Source: Asterochloris sp. CNOR1 (Eukaryota; Chlorophyta; Trebouxiophyceae; Trebouxiales; Trebouxiaceae). From it: 64,000 nt of DNA. Position numbers and translations under genes: made by a program. Positions 13,201-23,130 of the stretch are shown here, piece by piece (position 1 is the first letter of the stretch; every line of letters begins with the position of its first letter). The stretch covers positions 2,728,001 through 2,792,000 of the forward strand of contig OZ017746.1 in assembly GCA_963969365.1 (NCBI GenBank). Reading direction: 5' to 3'. The notes beneath the pieces were generated by a model. It searched no databases, was not told where the DNA came from, and saw only the letters and a list, made by a program, of their open reading frames with translations.

Positions 13201-13831
13201 AGGATGTAGGAGCCATTGCACTGCATGCCTGCCTCCCACAGCCATGCATGTCTCACCTGCTGCAGGAATGCCTGCACATCTTTCCTGGTGGCAACAGGCC
13301 TTGTCACCTGCGGCCTCTGTCTTTTCAGGAAGTTGCGAGGTGAGAACCTGCCAAGGTGAGGACAGCAGCCAGCGTCTGATATCAACTCTGCAATCTGCGA
13401 GCCGAACCCCGTCTCAACATGGCCATCCTGCATGATCAGGCTCTCAGGAAGGCAGCATGCCTGCAATTCAAGCGCAGAAAGCTGTCCTCCCCGGAAGGAA
13501 AGTTTTCCCTCTTTTGCTGTGGCCTATCAATGAAGACCTCGAATTGATATGTCAGCTGGCATGAGGCTGCAGGGAACCATTGACTCCCCTGCTAATGGCG
13601 GGTGTCACGCCACTGTGCTTGCTAGTTCATGGCACTGTGACTCAGTGCAGAGCTGCTTCATGCTGTTGCAGACCGTTTGCACATGACCGTGACTGCTTGA
13701 GGATCACGCACGTGCCCAGGGGCCCCACTGACGAACTGCGCACTACCCCTACACTTAGCCATACTCACAGAGACGCAAAGAAGCTCCATCTGAGCTGTAG
13801 CAGGACCAGGCAGAAGGCGGGCTGCTGCCAT
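1211..13831 (-). CDS. Giant protein kinase fused to a dual-specificity-phosphatase-like (pseudophosphatase) domain, with a solenoid-like N-terminal region
   Basis: Multi-exon gene. The first exon starts at ATG 13831 (MAAARLLPGP) and ends at a canonical GTGAGT donor, joining in phase to ACCLPESLIMQDG at 13.46 kb. From about 12.7 to 5 kb the exons are helical and leucine-rich (ARM/HEAT-like by eye), mixed with low-complexity linkers carrying repeated PKL motifs. The kinase domain lies at about 4.75-2.97 kb: ARGAYANVFK loop, VALKMI lysine (about 4.61 kb), alpha-C glutamate in IFSEVAILEQL, catalytic loop HFDL/KCDNILL split by an intron, LADFGES, SPE in place of APE, and DVWSLGCLLFEL. K, D, N and DFG are present, so catalysis is possible. 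The HRD Arg is Phe and the glycine loop is poor. A DSP-like half domain follows (ERVWLGSVDALQ, ITHVVVLCS at about 2.6 kb). Where HCxxGxxR should stand, the protein reads VVIAGTAGYEGEAA. The last exon has CPCGLSTIAM and stops at 1211. One gene rather than two is supported by the shared PKL motifs. Substrates are unknown; a signalling role is inferred. Confidence 0.75.
3854..3957. repeat. 52-bp tandem duplication across a 3' splice site in the kinase catalytic loop
   Basis: Two adjacent 52-bp copies (3854-3905 and 3906-3957) share most positions and both begin GTTGTCACATTTCTG on the plus strand. On the minus (coding) strand each copy carries a pyrimidine-rich acceptor ending in CAG, followed by AAATGTGACAAC, the codons for KCDN of the kinase loop. 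The true exon starts at 3865. The upstream decoy would start at 3917 and add 52 nt, shifting frame into a stop. Confidence 0.9.
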
Positions 13832-14205
13832 AAGCGACTTGGCTGGTAAGGAGCTGACAGCCACTGTCAGCCAGCCAGCTGATGGGGCCATCTGGATGCA
13901 TACGCTGCAGCTTATGCAGTGCAGTGCCAGCTTGTCCACAGGTACTTTGGCAGGAAGGGCTTCAGAGCGTGACAGCTGGACACCAGAAGGCCTGAGAACC
14001 AGACAACATGCTTACCTACACATGCAAAACAGCCAGGCTGACACTCTTGGTGCTGGGGTGCAGACATGACTGCGCCCGCTCCCTGCAGCCACAGCAGTCC
14101 AGGCTGAGAAGTTCCACTATTCCCTCGAGCCCCCGCACAGGGTGCTACAGGATCAGGCTTGAAATGTATGCTGTACAAGACAGAATTACAAAGGAATGCT
14201 CACCT

Positions 14206-15061
14206 TTAGCTCCGATTGCCCTGCCTGCAGCTGGCTGCTGCAAACACCTTCTGGAAGAGATCTCTGGCTGCTGGAACCAGGCAGGCCCTGCGGCCCTGCT
14301 CCTCTCTGATGGCCTTCCATTGCCGGGGCTGCTACTGAGTGTTCATCTCCAGGAGCAGGGGCTGCTGCACTGGGCACAGCAGCCGAGGCACGGATAGGGG
14401 CTGCCGCGTCCTCTGCATCTACGGGGCTGCTGCATCATCCACAATGGCTGGGGTTGGCACTGCACTGACTGCAGCTCTTGGTGCGAGGGCGGCATGAGCT
14501 TGGCCCTGCAGGGCTGCCGGGCGGCAAGCCACATGTCAAGACAGGGGCAGAGCAGGCCCCTCACTGCCAAAGGACACCTTACACTTCCAGACACAAGCAT
14601 GCTGACCTGCCATGCCAGAGCGACACCTCTCACTATGAGACAAACAGTCAAGGGCTTGGCACTGGCAACGCAATGTATATTTTGCCGTGCTGGTGCATAT
14701 CCTAGATGGATTTGAGAGCATTGGGCAGGTGTCAGATAAGAAGACCTGAATGGCTGGGAGGCTTCGTCCCTGCTTATTGTGCCCTGCACTGCACCACTGA
14801 GACGGCCAAGACAAGCCCACACTGGTTCCCTGCAACGTCTGGCAAAGCTGCGCCTGCCTGGCTATTTCCTGCTGCAGCTGGGGGTAGTGCTGCTGCCTTG
14901 CTTGCCTGGCACCCCGCAGGAGCAGCTGGGCTGGGGGCAGCTGCCTGCTTGCTCATCAGGACACATTAGTAGGTTGGCAAGCCCAGCTTGAGCAGTCCAA
15001 CCTTCAGAGTCAAGCTCACCAAATGGCTCAGCAGCAGCAGCAGCAGACCATTGTAGTCCAT
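14206..15061 (-). CDS. Possible small Ala-rich hypothetical protein
   Basis: I do not recognise this protein and cannot resolve all joins. A candidate first exon at 15061-15020 reads MDYNGLLLLLLSHL and ends at a GTGAGC donor. A short intron with TACTAA, a plausible branch point, leads in phase to an Ala/Pro-rich exon (QAAAPSPAAPAGCQ) at about 14945-14820. A protein-like final exon near 14320-14206 contains EEQGRRACLVPAARDLFQKV and ends GNRS-stop. The middle exon(s) around 14.5-14.4 kb are ambiguous. It lies between the 5' end of the kinase gene and the 3' end of the DnaJ gene, on the same strand. It could instead be 5' UTR exons of the kinase gene. Confidence 0.3.
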
Positions 15062-15142
15062 GGAGCCAACCTCATGGCCAATGTGGACCGCCTAGCCATG
15101 GTGGGCGGGCTGAGTCATTGCTACAGTGCAGGTTTACATAGT

Positions 15143-15386
15143 TGAAGATTGCACAGGCTTGAGGGACAGTCAATGCAACTGTCTAAGCTTATGTCACCTT
15201 GCACAGGTGGACCAGAGTTATGTTATGGCTTTTAAATCTGATTCATGAATGATGTGATGCAAAAACCATCGCAATCACAGCCAGAAGGTTCAATGAAATA
15301 TGATGGCTTCAGGGGGGAGGTTTGCTATTGTAGTCAGAGGTGGCCACCAATGGCCGGGTAGGTATGGGTCTCAGAAGTCGTCAGGG
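15143..15386. other. Short spacer: 3' UTR of the DnaJ gene
   Basis: AT-richer than its surroundings and free of credible exons. It lies directly downstream of the minus-strand DnaJ stop codon at 15389-15387, so it is taken as 3' UTR and spacer. Confidence 0.4.
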
Positions 15387-17175
15387 TCATGCTGGATCGT
15401 CTGCCAGACACTGTAGGGCCAGCAGCTGCTGGAACACAGCGTCCTCAGCAGCGTTCACGGCAGTAGGGAGCCTGACCTGCACTTTGACATAGTGGTCCCC
15501 GCAAACGATGCGCCCGTCAGGACCTGTCCTTTGTACGCCCTGGCCAGCAAGCTTGAGCACCTGATCATGCTGGGTGCCTGCAGGCCGGGATGAGGCTACA
15601 CTGCCTTGAGACCAAGGCCTATCCTTCCTGATGACTGCAGACAAGCAAAATGGCAGGAAACCCACCTGCAGGGACCTGGAGCAGTGTCTGACCTCTGAGC
15701 ACCACGACAGTCTGCTCTCCACCCAGGATTGCACTCAGATAGCTGACTGGAAGGTCACTCCAGACATGCAGGCCGTCTCTCCTGATCTCCTGATGGTCAT
15801 GAATCTGCAGCAGGGTGCTGCCTTAGCAGCTGGCCAGAAGAGAAAAGATAATCAGCACAAAGGCTAGCACAGACTGTGGATTGCAGAATGTCACCCTGAA
15901 TCTGATGTACAGGTCCCCACAGGGGCCCCCGCCAGGGCCTGCATCGCCGTGGCCAGGCAGGCGCAGCATGCTCTTCCGGTCCACTCCTGCACCAGGGTGT
16001 TTGAGGGCGACATGACACTGTCTCAGGGACATCACAGCAAATCTCATATATTCAACAGACCATATCAAAGCCAGCGCATGAAGGATAAATCATGCTGGAG
16101 CAGCCAGCAACCTGGAGGAATCTGGATGCCGATGCTCTGCTGCTGCCTGGAGCAGCCCTGGCCCGCACAGCTGGTGCACCACTGCCGCATGCTGATCCCC
16201 CGGCCTCCACAGGCAGGGCAGACTCCATAGGCTCCAGTGCGCCCTGCATGCCGCATCAGGCCATGGTGAGTACCCTCGACACCCAGTTGCAGCCCTAGGC
16301 ACTGTTGATAGCCTGAGAACCTGGCACATTCGGCCAAAAACACCCACCCAGACTTGAGCAGAACCTCCTGTTGAGCAAATCGACAGCACGCTCACTCACC
16401 CAGCTGCCCTGTCCTGTAGCGCAGCACCTCCCCAGTGCCTCTACAGAGGGGGCAGTCCTCCTGCATGTCGCCCTCAGGTGACCCCGCGCCGCCGCACTGG
16501 AAGCAGCTCTGTTGTGTCAGGACAGAGACTGTGCGCCGTGCCCCAAGGGCAGCCTCGGCAAAGCTGAGCCCCACAAAGGCGGTCACGTCAGCGCCTGGCC
16601 TGCCTGCAGGGAAGACAAGCGGGTTGCTGAGCACAGTCCTGCCATGTACACAGGACAACAGCATTGAGACCCACAGCCACTGCAGACGAAGCTGCAGCAG
16701 CAGGACTCACCGTGTGGCCTGCCGCCATACTTGGCAAAACGTCTACCAAGGCCTCTGCTGCCATGCTTGTTGTATCTATTCCGCAGGCGCCAGTCGCTGA
16801 GCACTGAGTAAGCATCTGCAACTGCCTGAAGCAGTGCCGCAGCACCCATGAGAGGCAAGCCAGAGCGAGAAGGCACAAAGTGTGTGTATAGGGTACAGGC
16901 CTCACCTCAAACCTGGCGCGAGCATCAAGGCTGCTGTCAACATCAGGATGGCAACTCTTGGCACATGTGCGGTAAGCATGCCTGATGTCTGCTTGTGTGG
17001 CTGCTGCATCAATGCCAAGCACACTGTAGAGGTCACACCCTGTGACACACACAGCCTCAGGACCAAGGCTCTTCCTGGGCCTATCGGGCTGCAAAACACT
17101 TCTTTTGTGTCTTCGCCAGCCTTTGTGACTTCGCCACAAGTGCAGATTGCTGATGCCCTCATGCATGCAGTGCAT
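15387..17175 (-). CDS. DnaJ/HSP40 co-chaperone with CxxCxGxG zinc finger, probably organellar
   Basis: Co-chaperone that stimulates Hsp70 ATPase and delivers unfolded protein. The J domain has DLYSVLGIDAAATQADIRHA, then HPD in CAKSCHPDVDSS, then AYSVLSDWRLRNRYNKHG in the next exon. A very short Gly/Phe linker follows, with no long G/F region. The zinc domain has all four repeats in order: CFQCGGAG, CPLCRGTG, CPACGGRG and CTSCAGQG. The C-terminal substrate-binding sheets follow (KSMLRLPGHGDAGPGGGPCG, RRDGLHVWSDLPVSYLSAIL, VLKLAGQGVQR) and the protein ends CLADDPA-stop. The first in-frame ATG is at 17175. It opens a basic, Ser/His/Arg-containing leader of about 50 residues (WRSHKGWRRHKRSV) that looks like an organelle presequence; the compartment is not certain. 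The gene runs divergently from NDUFB4 across about 240 bp. Confidence 0.88.
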
Positions 17176-17417
17176 TTCAGAATGGAGCTCTCGGCGGTTG
17201 GAGCAGTGGAACTCGAGTGCACTCCTCAGTGCCTTGCACTGCAGCGGCACAAGCAAGGGTCACTGCTTGGCAAGCAAACTTTCGGAAGCAAGGTGAGCTC
17301 TGAAACCGCTGCCAAGGGCGTTCATGTGCTCTTGGGCTATCCTCAGCTGCTGAAGTGAACATCTTGCCATGTGTGCAGGAAGTTGAGGCAGTCTGGGGCC
17401 CTGCTGATCCGGCCAGC
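17176..17417. promoter_or_regulatory. Shared divergent promoter region between DnaJ and NDUFB4
   Basis: About 240 bp separate the likely ATG of the minus-strand DnaJ gene (17175) from the likely ATG of the plus-strand NDUFB4 gene (17418). No TATA box or other specific element was identified. The promoter call rests on gene arrangement only. Either first exon could extend into this interval. Confidence 0.4.
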
Positions 17418-17996
17418 ATGGCTTTGAGGCATGCAGGGCAGGCAGCTCACCGGCTTATGTCCATGCAGAACTCTGGTAGCCTGCTGCAGAAGCGGTTTGC
17501 TGGTGACCTGCCCGCCAAAACCAACAAATACGTTGAGGACTGGGGCGCATTCAGGGAGAATGTAGAGTTCACCTACAGGTGTGCAGCCTGATGGTGTGGT
17601 GCTATTGGGCACACAACATTGCTTCTGCCAAGGGCGCTGACAGCATGTCTTCTGGTGCCTTGCTTGTGTGCAGATGGGACGGCAGGACCTGGCGAAACCT
17701 GGCAATTTTTGCTGTTGCGGTGAGGTCTGGTGCTCTGCATCAGCCTGCTGCAGCCACAAACAGTTGCTCAACATCCCCATGCCTGTTCACAGGTGCCCTA
17801 TGCAATCTACACAATTACCTGCGCGTGAGTATGCTGCAAGGAAAGATACACGCTGCAGCCTGCCTTGCTTGCCTGTGCGCCGCCCCCTTGCAGCACTTGG
17901 CTTCACTCCAGACGCCAAATGCCTTGCAGGGAGTTTGACCATGCTGATGCCAAATATGACAGGCCACAGCGTGACATGATGGGCGACTCCAAATAG
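17418..17996 (+). CDS. NDUFB4: Mitochondrial complex I subunit NDUFB4 (B15), plant type
   Basis: Accessory membrane-arm subunit of NADH:ubiquinone oxidoreductase. Four exons join in phase: 17418-17578, 17674-17719, 17793-17824 and 17930-17996. The core KTNKYVEDWGAFRENVEFTY, then RWDGRTWRNLAIF, resembles the plant B15-like protein as I recall it (NKFIEDWGAARENLEHNFRW, then a hydrophobic helix). One membrane helix spans NLAIFAVAVPYAIYTITC. The tail DRPQRDMMGDSK ends at the stop. The chosen ATG gives a leader MALRHAGQAAHRLMSMQNSG, which is longer than the plant protein and may aid mitochondrial import. A CAG acceptor about 35 bp upstream leaves room for a 5' UTR intron. The gene converges on the DHHC gene with only 47 bp between stop codons. 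Confidence 0.85.
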
Positions 17997-18043
17997 TGCA
18001 GCCTCCCCAGCAGCTTGTAGCTTGACTGGACACGCTGTGTGTA

Positions 18044-19944
18044 TTACAGTCTGTATGAAACGCTGAGATCAAAGGGCGCTCTTGCTTGCACACTGCCCCA
18101 ACCATGAAGATCATGTTCTGGTGGTCTTGAATGCAATGCTTGCTGAAGCATGTCGGCAGACTCCTGTCTGGATCTTCGTGGCAACAGCCACTGCCATTTA
18201 CTGGGGCCAAACACTTCTTGGAAATTATTACTGATGCCCTGATCAAAAGGCCAGGAGGAGCCACTGGTGTAGCCTTTCTCGTACCTGCACCAGGGAGCGC
18301 ATGGTCTAGTACATTGTGCAGGCAGAGTTGATGCAAAGCTCAGACACCGCCAGCAGGCGGATTGACACCCACATTTCAATCGTGGTCATGTTGTGCGCAA
18401 TGAGGCGGCCGTGCATGATCAGGAAGCCTGCCAGGCACAAACTGAAGGCCAGGTCAATGACGAAGGCCACAAATACCACAGCAGGCCTGCAGGCACAGCA
18501 CTCGTTGTTGTTGCTTATCTGTGCACCAGCAGGCAGAGGCAGGCAGCGCAGCAGAGCAGACAAGCTCACTGTGCACTGTTATCTGTATCTTGCTGGTCCA
18601 TGTTCCTAAAATAATCTACAAAGCTACTGAGGAGGAGGGCTGTGGCAATGGTGGCAGCTAAGCAGGTCCAGAATATGAAGAGCAGGAACATCTTGTAGTT
18701 CAGGAGCCCGACACAGTTGACCACCCACAGACTGTAGCAGCACACCAAAGGGGTGGGCCTGTTAGCAAGTTGTGGCAACTTGATCTGCCCCAAAGCAGAG
18801 GAATACCATGACAGAGCAGGGCCACGACATCTTGCTGGGCAGGAGGGCAGGGCGCCCTACCAGTAGTGGTCCATGCGCAGGATGCAGGCTCCACTGACGC
18901 TGCAGTGATGTGCACGAGGGGGCTTCCATGCCTGCAGGGTTGCAACAGTTGTCCTTCCTGTCCGCAACGACTCACTAGCATTGGACCAAGTAGCAGTGGA
19001 CCAGCAGGGTGAAATAGGGCCTTGCTTTGCCAGTCTGGCCGGTTGCATAGTCAGATGCCAGGGCCAGCCGCTGTCACTGCAACATAACCCCTTGCTGCAG
19101 GACAGGCAACTGTAAGCAGAATCATGCTCTGCCAGCATGGCCTGCTGGATGTATTTCAGCAGACACATATGCAGGAAGCAAGCCAGTGCACCAGCCACAC
19201 GCCTGACACTTTTTGCAGTAACGGGGCCGCCAGACAGGGCCCCTGCCTGTCCTATGCTCAATGTAGCTCAGCTTCTCAAGCTCAGCTTCAGCCTCCTGCA
19301 TGCATGGGGCCTGTCAAAGCAATGCCTTTGCTCCATGGGTCGATGACGCAAGTGGCGAGTCACAAGTGAATGCGTAGAAGGGTCCTTGCCTCATCGGTGT
19401 CGAAGGGATGCCACCCCTCTGGCGTCTTGCCAGGGTCTGTCAGCACACAGGCAAAGTAGCTCCACAGCAACATGGCAACCTGCAGCCAGTCCATGCATGA
19501 ACTTCTGCACCATCAGCTGTGCAGCTGGTCAGCATCTCAAGACTCCTGAGGGGCGCAGCCTGGACTGGGTCAGCAGCTCACACAGATGTGGAACAGGACG
19601 ACAGCCAGCAGCATGCCAGCCTCGCTTGCTGCGGAGCGCCTGCTCCTGCCAGGCAGCCAGGTGTAGTCCACCACAGCCCAGTACGTCAGTGCCACCACGC
19701 CAAGCACCAGGACGACCATCAACCTGTTGAGGGAGGTGGTCTCAGGAAGAAACCTTGCATGCTGTAGTGGACCTGAGATAAGCCATACTCACCGACCCAG
19801 CAGCCGCAGAAAGAGACAGAACCTGAAGCAATCCTGCACAGGTGGTGGTGCTGCTCAGCGAGGAAAGCCCTTGGCAGCTTCATGGCTCAATCATCAGGCG
19901 CTTGTGTTCACCATGTTGTCAGTGCACGTGGAGGACTTCATCAT
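18044..19944 (-). CDS. DHHC-family protein S-acyltransferase with a DHYC active site
   Basis: Integral membrane palmitoyltransferase of the zDHHC family. Exons give TM1 (LMVVLVLGVVALTYWAVVDY), TM2 followed by the conserved DPG motif (SYFACVLTDPGKTPEG), and the Cys-rich domain (RYCKKCQA, then WKPPRAHHCSVSGACILRMD). The active site is split by an intron and reads DHYC-LWVVNCVGLLNYK. TM3 (MFLLFIFWTCLAATIATALL) and TM4 (FVIDLAFSLCLAGFLIMHGR) follow, then TTIE in the family's TTxE position. The tail has NNFQEVFGPSKWQWLLP, matching the usual PaCCT-like segment. DHHC is DHYC, a variant known to be active in the yeast Akr1 type. The HCxxC zinc cysteine is Ser (HCSVS). The intron after TDE uses a GC donor. 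The start at 19944 (MMKSSTCTDNM) joins in phase to DCFRFCLFLRLLG but is tentative. Confidence 0.87.
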
Positions 19945-20185
19945 AGATTGCCCTCGGTGCCACCAGAGCAGCACTCTGTGCTGAATCAGTGTGCTGAGGC
20001 TGGCCATGTCAGCAGATTGTCCCCACGCGTAGGTGTCATGAAATTGTTCATACACAGCTGGCTAACAGCCTCGCTCAACCGTGGACTCTTCTTTGAGAGC
20101 GATTGCACCCCACATCGATTGCGCCAGTGCTCAGGCAGTGGTCCCAGTGGTGGACCATTTGCACGTATTGAGGACAAGCCGGGCC

Positions 20186-23024
20186 TTACTTATCCAAAAC
20201 AATGAAACCTGCCTGCTCAGTACTGGAAAGCATGAAAGGACTAAGCTGCCAATGCTGCTTTTCAAGCTCTGCAACAAAACGCTTCAAGTCTGCCTTTGCC
20301 AATGTCAAGCTCTGTCCGAGCAGACGATCCTGGCCATCTTGGCTGGCGCTCTGCTGGACCGCATTGCCATGCAACTCCAGTCTGTGGCTGCCTGCTGCGT
20401 CACCCTTCATCAGCTGTCTGAAAAATGCTGCTTGAAGAACGCCAAGGAGGACAGACTGAGGATCAGCAGACTGGTGCAGAGCGATGGACAGCTGACCCTG
20501 ACGGCCTGAATGGTGCTGCTTGCTCAACACCTTCTGTGGCAGACCAACTGTTGACGGCAGGAAACTGAGAAGGTACTGCTCATCCCTGCAGGCGATGAAG
20601 CAGGGGTACAGGGCCAGATCAGAAGGGTGAGCACACAGGGGGAAACCAGAAACAAAGCTCACCGGTAGCGATACAGCAGGCGGTGCAGGCGCGGGGGGGT
20701 CTGAACAGTGCGTTCCAAGCTGCAGATCTGAAGGGGCAGGGCGCCCTTGCCAATGCAGTGGGGGAACAGAAGATGCTCCTGCTCGCTGATCTGCAGCAGC
20801 AACACAAGGCACTGTGTGGCAGCGCGGCCAAGGGACTAACCAGCGCTGCTTTCCTTGCAAAATTCAAAGCATGCTTGGATCAGCTAGTTGCGACACGGAG
20901 ACCATGGTCCTGCTGAGCTGAGGGCGCAATGCTGGGTGACCAGATTGGAACACCTGTCTTCTCACGACGCAACACAGAGAGTGCTGCAGCTGAGTCACAC
21001 CTCCTGAGCTGAGGGTACCCTGCCCCGCTCCAGCCAGCTGTGCGCTATGAGCTCTGCGCGCTCTTTGTTCAGCGTACGCAGATGGATGGCCTTCAGGCTA
21101 CGATGGATGCTGAACAGGTCCCCCGCAGCCAGCAAGGGAAATGCTGCAAGGGGTAGCCAGTTCGGGTCCTTCAGGGCATTGCGGGAGAGGTAGGCCAGTG
21201 CCACTGCAGCAGCCAGGCCCAGGTTGTCGCTAACCATCTGCTGGGCCTGCAGGGATGCACAGCTCAGTGACAGGTGCAGGCTTCAGGGCTCGAATAAGCT
21301 TGCGTCACACCAGGCTTGAGCCAGAATGCCTCTCATAGCGCGCTGAGTGCTGCAAGGAGCCGCAGAGCAGGCATGCTGTATGCAATCTGTCCAGAGGGCA
21401 GCATGGCACTTTGCAGTGGTGTAATGCAGCTGGGAGCACAGGCATAGCAGCCCACCTGAGACTTGGCAGCAATGTCTGCCAGGTTCTCGTGCCGGGCAAA
21501 GCTCTTCTGAAAGGAGGGCTGTGTGGCAATGTGGGTGATCAGGCCCACTGACTTCCCAACATTGGCGAGACTAGCCAGTGGCAGGAAGTATCTGGGCGCC
21601 AGAGGCGTCAAGCACTCCAGCCCCACTGCTGCTGAGTATAGCACTGATGTGCAAAAGCTGAAGCGCTGCAGTGCAGGGGTGTCCAATTGCTGTCAGTGCC
21701 TGGAATGTGAGGTGGGGACTCCTGGATGTTTGAGGGCAGAGAGGCTGCCAGGTGGAAAACCTGGAAAGTGGTGGGGGCACAGAGCTTGGGCTGGCACTGC
21801 CAGGGCATGGAGGTGACCAATGCGCAAGACAAGTTGCCATCGCAAGTGCAATCAGCATAGGAGGAAATGCCCTGCAGGTCTGTGTGCTGCAGGTGGCCAC
21901 CTTGAGATCTGCGTCAAAGGATTGCCCAAAGCGTGTGGCAACCGTGAGTCGCCCAATCCGCCCCAGCCCATCCTTCAGAACCCAGTTGATGCCAGCTGCT
22001 GTTGGCAGAGACTTGGCTGCCCCAACTCCCACAGCACGCAGCAGGCTCTGCATGCAGACACTACAGACCTCAGTGCGCAAGCGCAAGCATGCAGCGAAGG
22101 GCATGTGTGCACAGACTACTATGCAGCAGGCTGCTGATGGTGATCAGATGCATTGCACCACACCTGCGTGGCCAGGACGCTGAGCATGGAGCTGCAGCAT
22201 CTGTGCAGAGCCCGCCATTTGGCATACTGCCAGTAGTCTGGGGTCACCTGCAGCACTGAGGCAGACTACCTTGAGCTGGACATGGGCGCACTGCACCTCA
22301 TCGCTAGGCAGGCGCCATGTCAGACAGCGCACCTGACACTTGCGAGGGAAGAATGCTGACACCACGGAAGACTGCAGGCTGCGCAAATCATCAAAGAACC
22401 TTGCTTTGGGACTCTTGGGGGCTAGCAAGTCCTCAGGGTTGACAGCCTTGATCTGGTTGCCATCCCAGATATAGCGTAGAGCCTGATCGCCTGCAGGAAC
22501 AGGCGTCTCAGCAGGGTGCTGAGGAGCATTGCTGTGGACTCAGGCTTTGTGTGAGCTGTCCTTGTGCCACAGCCAGAGCATGTCGTCCACGAAGGTTGTT
22601 GAGCAGCTAACCCACCCCTGAGGGTGCCGACAGGCAGGGGTTGCTGGAGCTGCTTCTGTGGTTTGGACGCTTTCTCAGAGAGCGTAAGACTGGCAAAGCA
22701 GGCAGCCTGCAGGGTGGACAGCAAAACACACAGAAACGGCTGCCCAGGACAGGGTATGCACATGCATCTCGACGCAGCTACCGACCTTTGATCTGCTGCT
22801 GCGGACCCTTGAGCTGCAAGAGTTTCGGCGCACAATGAGGGCAGGCCCCTCCTCGCACAGCTCAAACACGCAGTCTTTGCTACTATCGATGCTCTTGTGG
22901 CACGCCAGCTCTGCTTTTTACAGCTCCGCAGAACTTCTGCATGCTGGTCAAAGGGAGATGACTCCAGCTGGTCAAAGGGATCTCGCTTGAACGGCTTGCG
23001 GACGCTAAAGGGGCAGCAAGGCAT
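20186..23024 (-). CDS. RUS-family (root UVB sensitive, DUF647) protein
   Basis: Member of the plant/algal DUF647 family; Arabidopsis RUS1/RUS2 act in early seedling growth and vitamin B6-related UV-B responses and are organelle-associated. The conserved block reads VTPDYWQYAKWRALHRC, then LLRAVGVGAAKSLPTAAGIN, WVLKDGLGRIGRL and FGQSFDADLK. Hydrophobic helices with LASLANVGKSVGLITHIATQ and FARHENLADIAAKSQ follow, then NLGLAAAVALAYLS. The C-terminal part (LHRLLYRYR, then DEQYLLSFLPSTVGLPQKV) is typical of the family tail and ends at a stop at 20188-20186. N-terminal exons carry FELCEEGPALIVRR and LRYIWDGNQIKAVNPEDLLA. The start ATG at 23024 (MPCCPFSVRKPFKRDPF) is the first in-frame ATG of the outermost exon. 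The start lies about 100 bp from the divergent coiled-coil gene. Which RUS paralogue this is cannot be told from the sequence. Confidence 0.85.
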
Positions 23025-23130
23025 GGCCTCCGATGCACCTCCAATCGGGACCGTTCTATTTGTGACCCAAGTGCCACAGTCAAGCCTGGCTGCATCAAGC
23101 CTCAACTAGAGGCCTGCCCCATCTGCATGC
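23025..23130. promoter_or_regulatory. Compact divergent promoter between the RUS gene and the coiled-coil gene
   Basis: Only about 106 bp lie between the putative ATGs of two divergently transcribed genes. Both transcripts must therefore start within this stretch, overlap, or start inside the partner gene. No specific promoter element is recognised. Confidence 0.35.

Noticed and set aside
15023-15142. 40-codon plus-strand frame starting MAQQQQQQTIVVHG
   Set aside because: It is opposite a candidate minus-strand exon; the poly-Gln run comes from the CTG/CAG repeat and there is no further support.
17177-17419. Alternative N-terminus for the DnaJ gene (MFTSAAEDSPRAHERPW)
   Set aside because: Joining it to the J-domain frame would need an intron of only about 25 bp, too short to be spliced.
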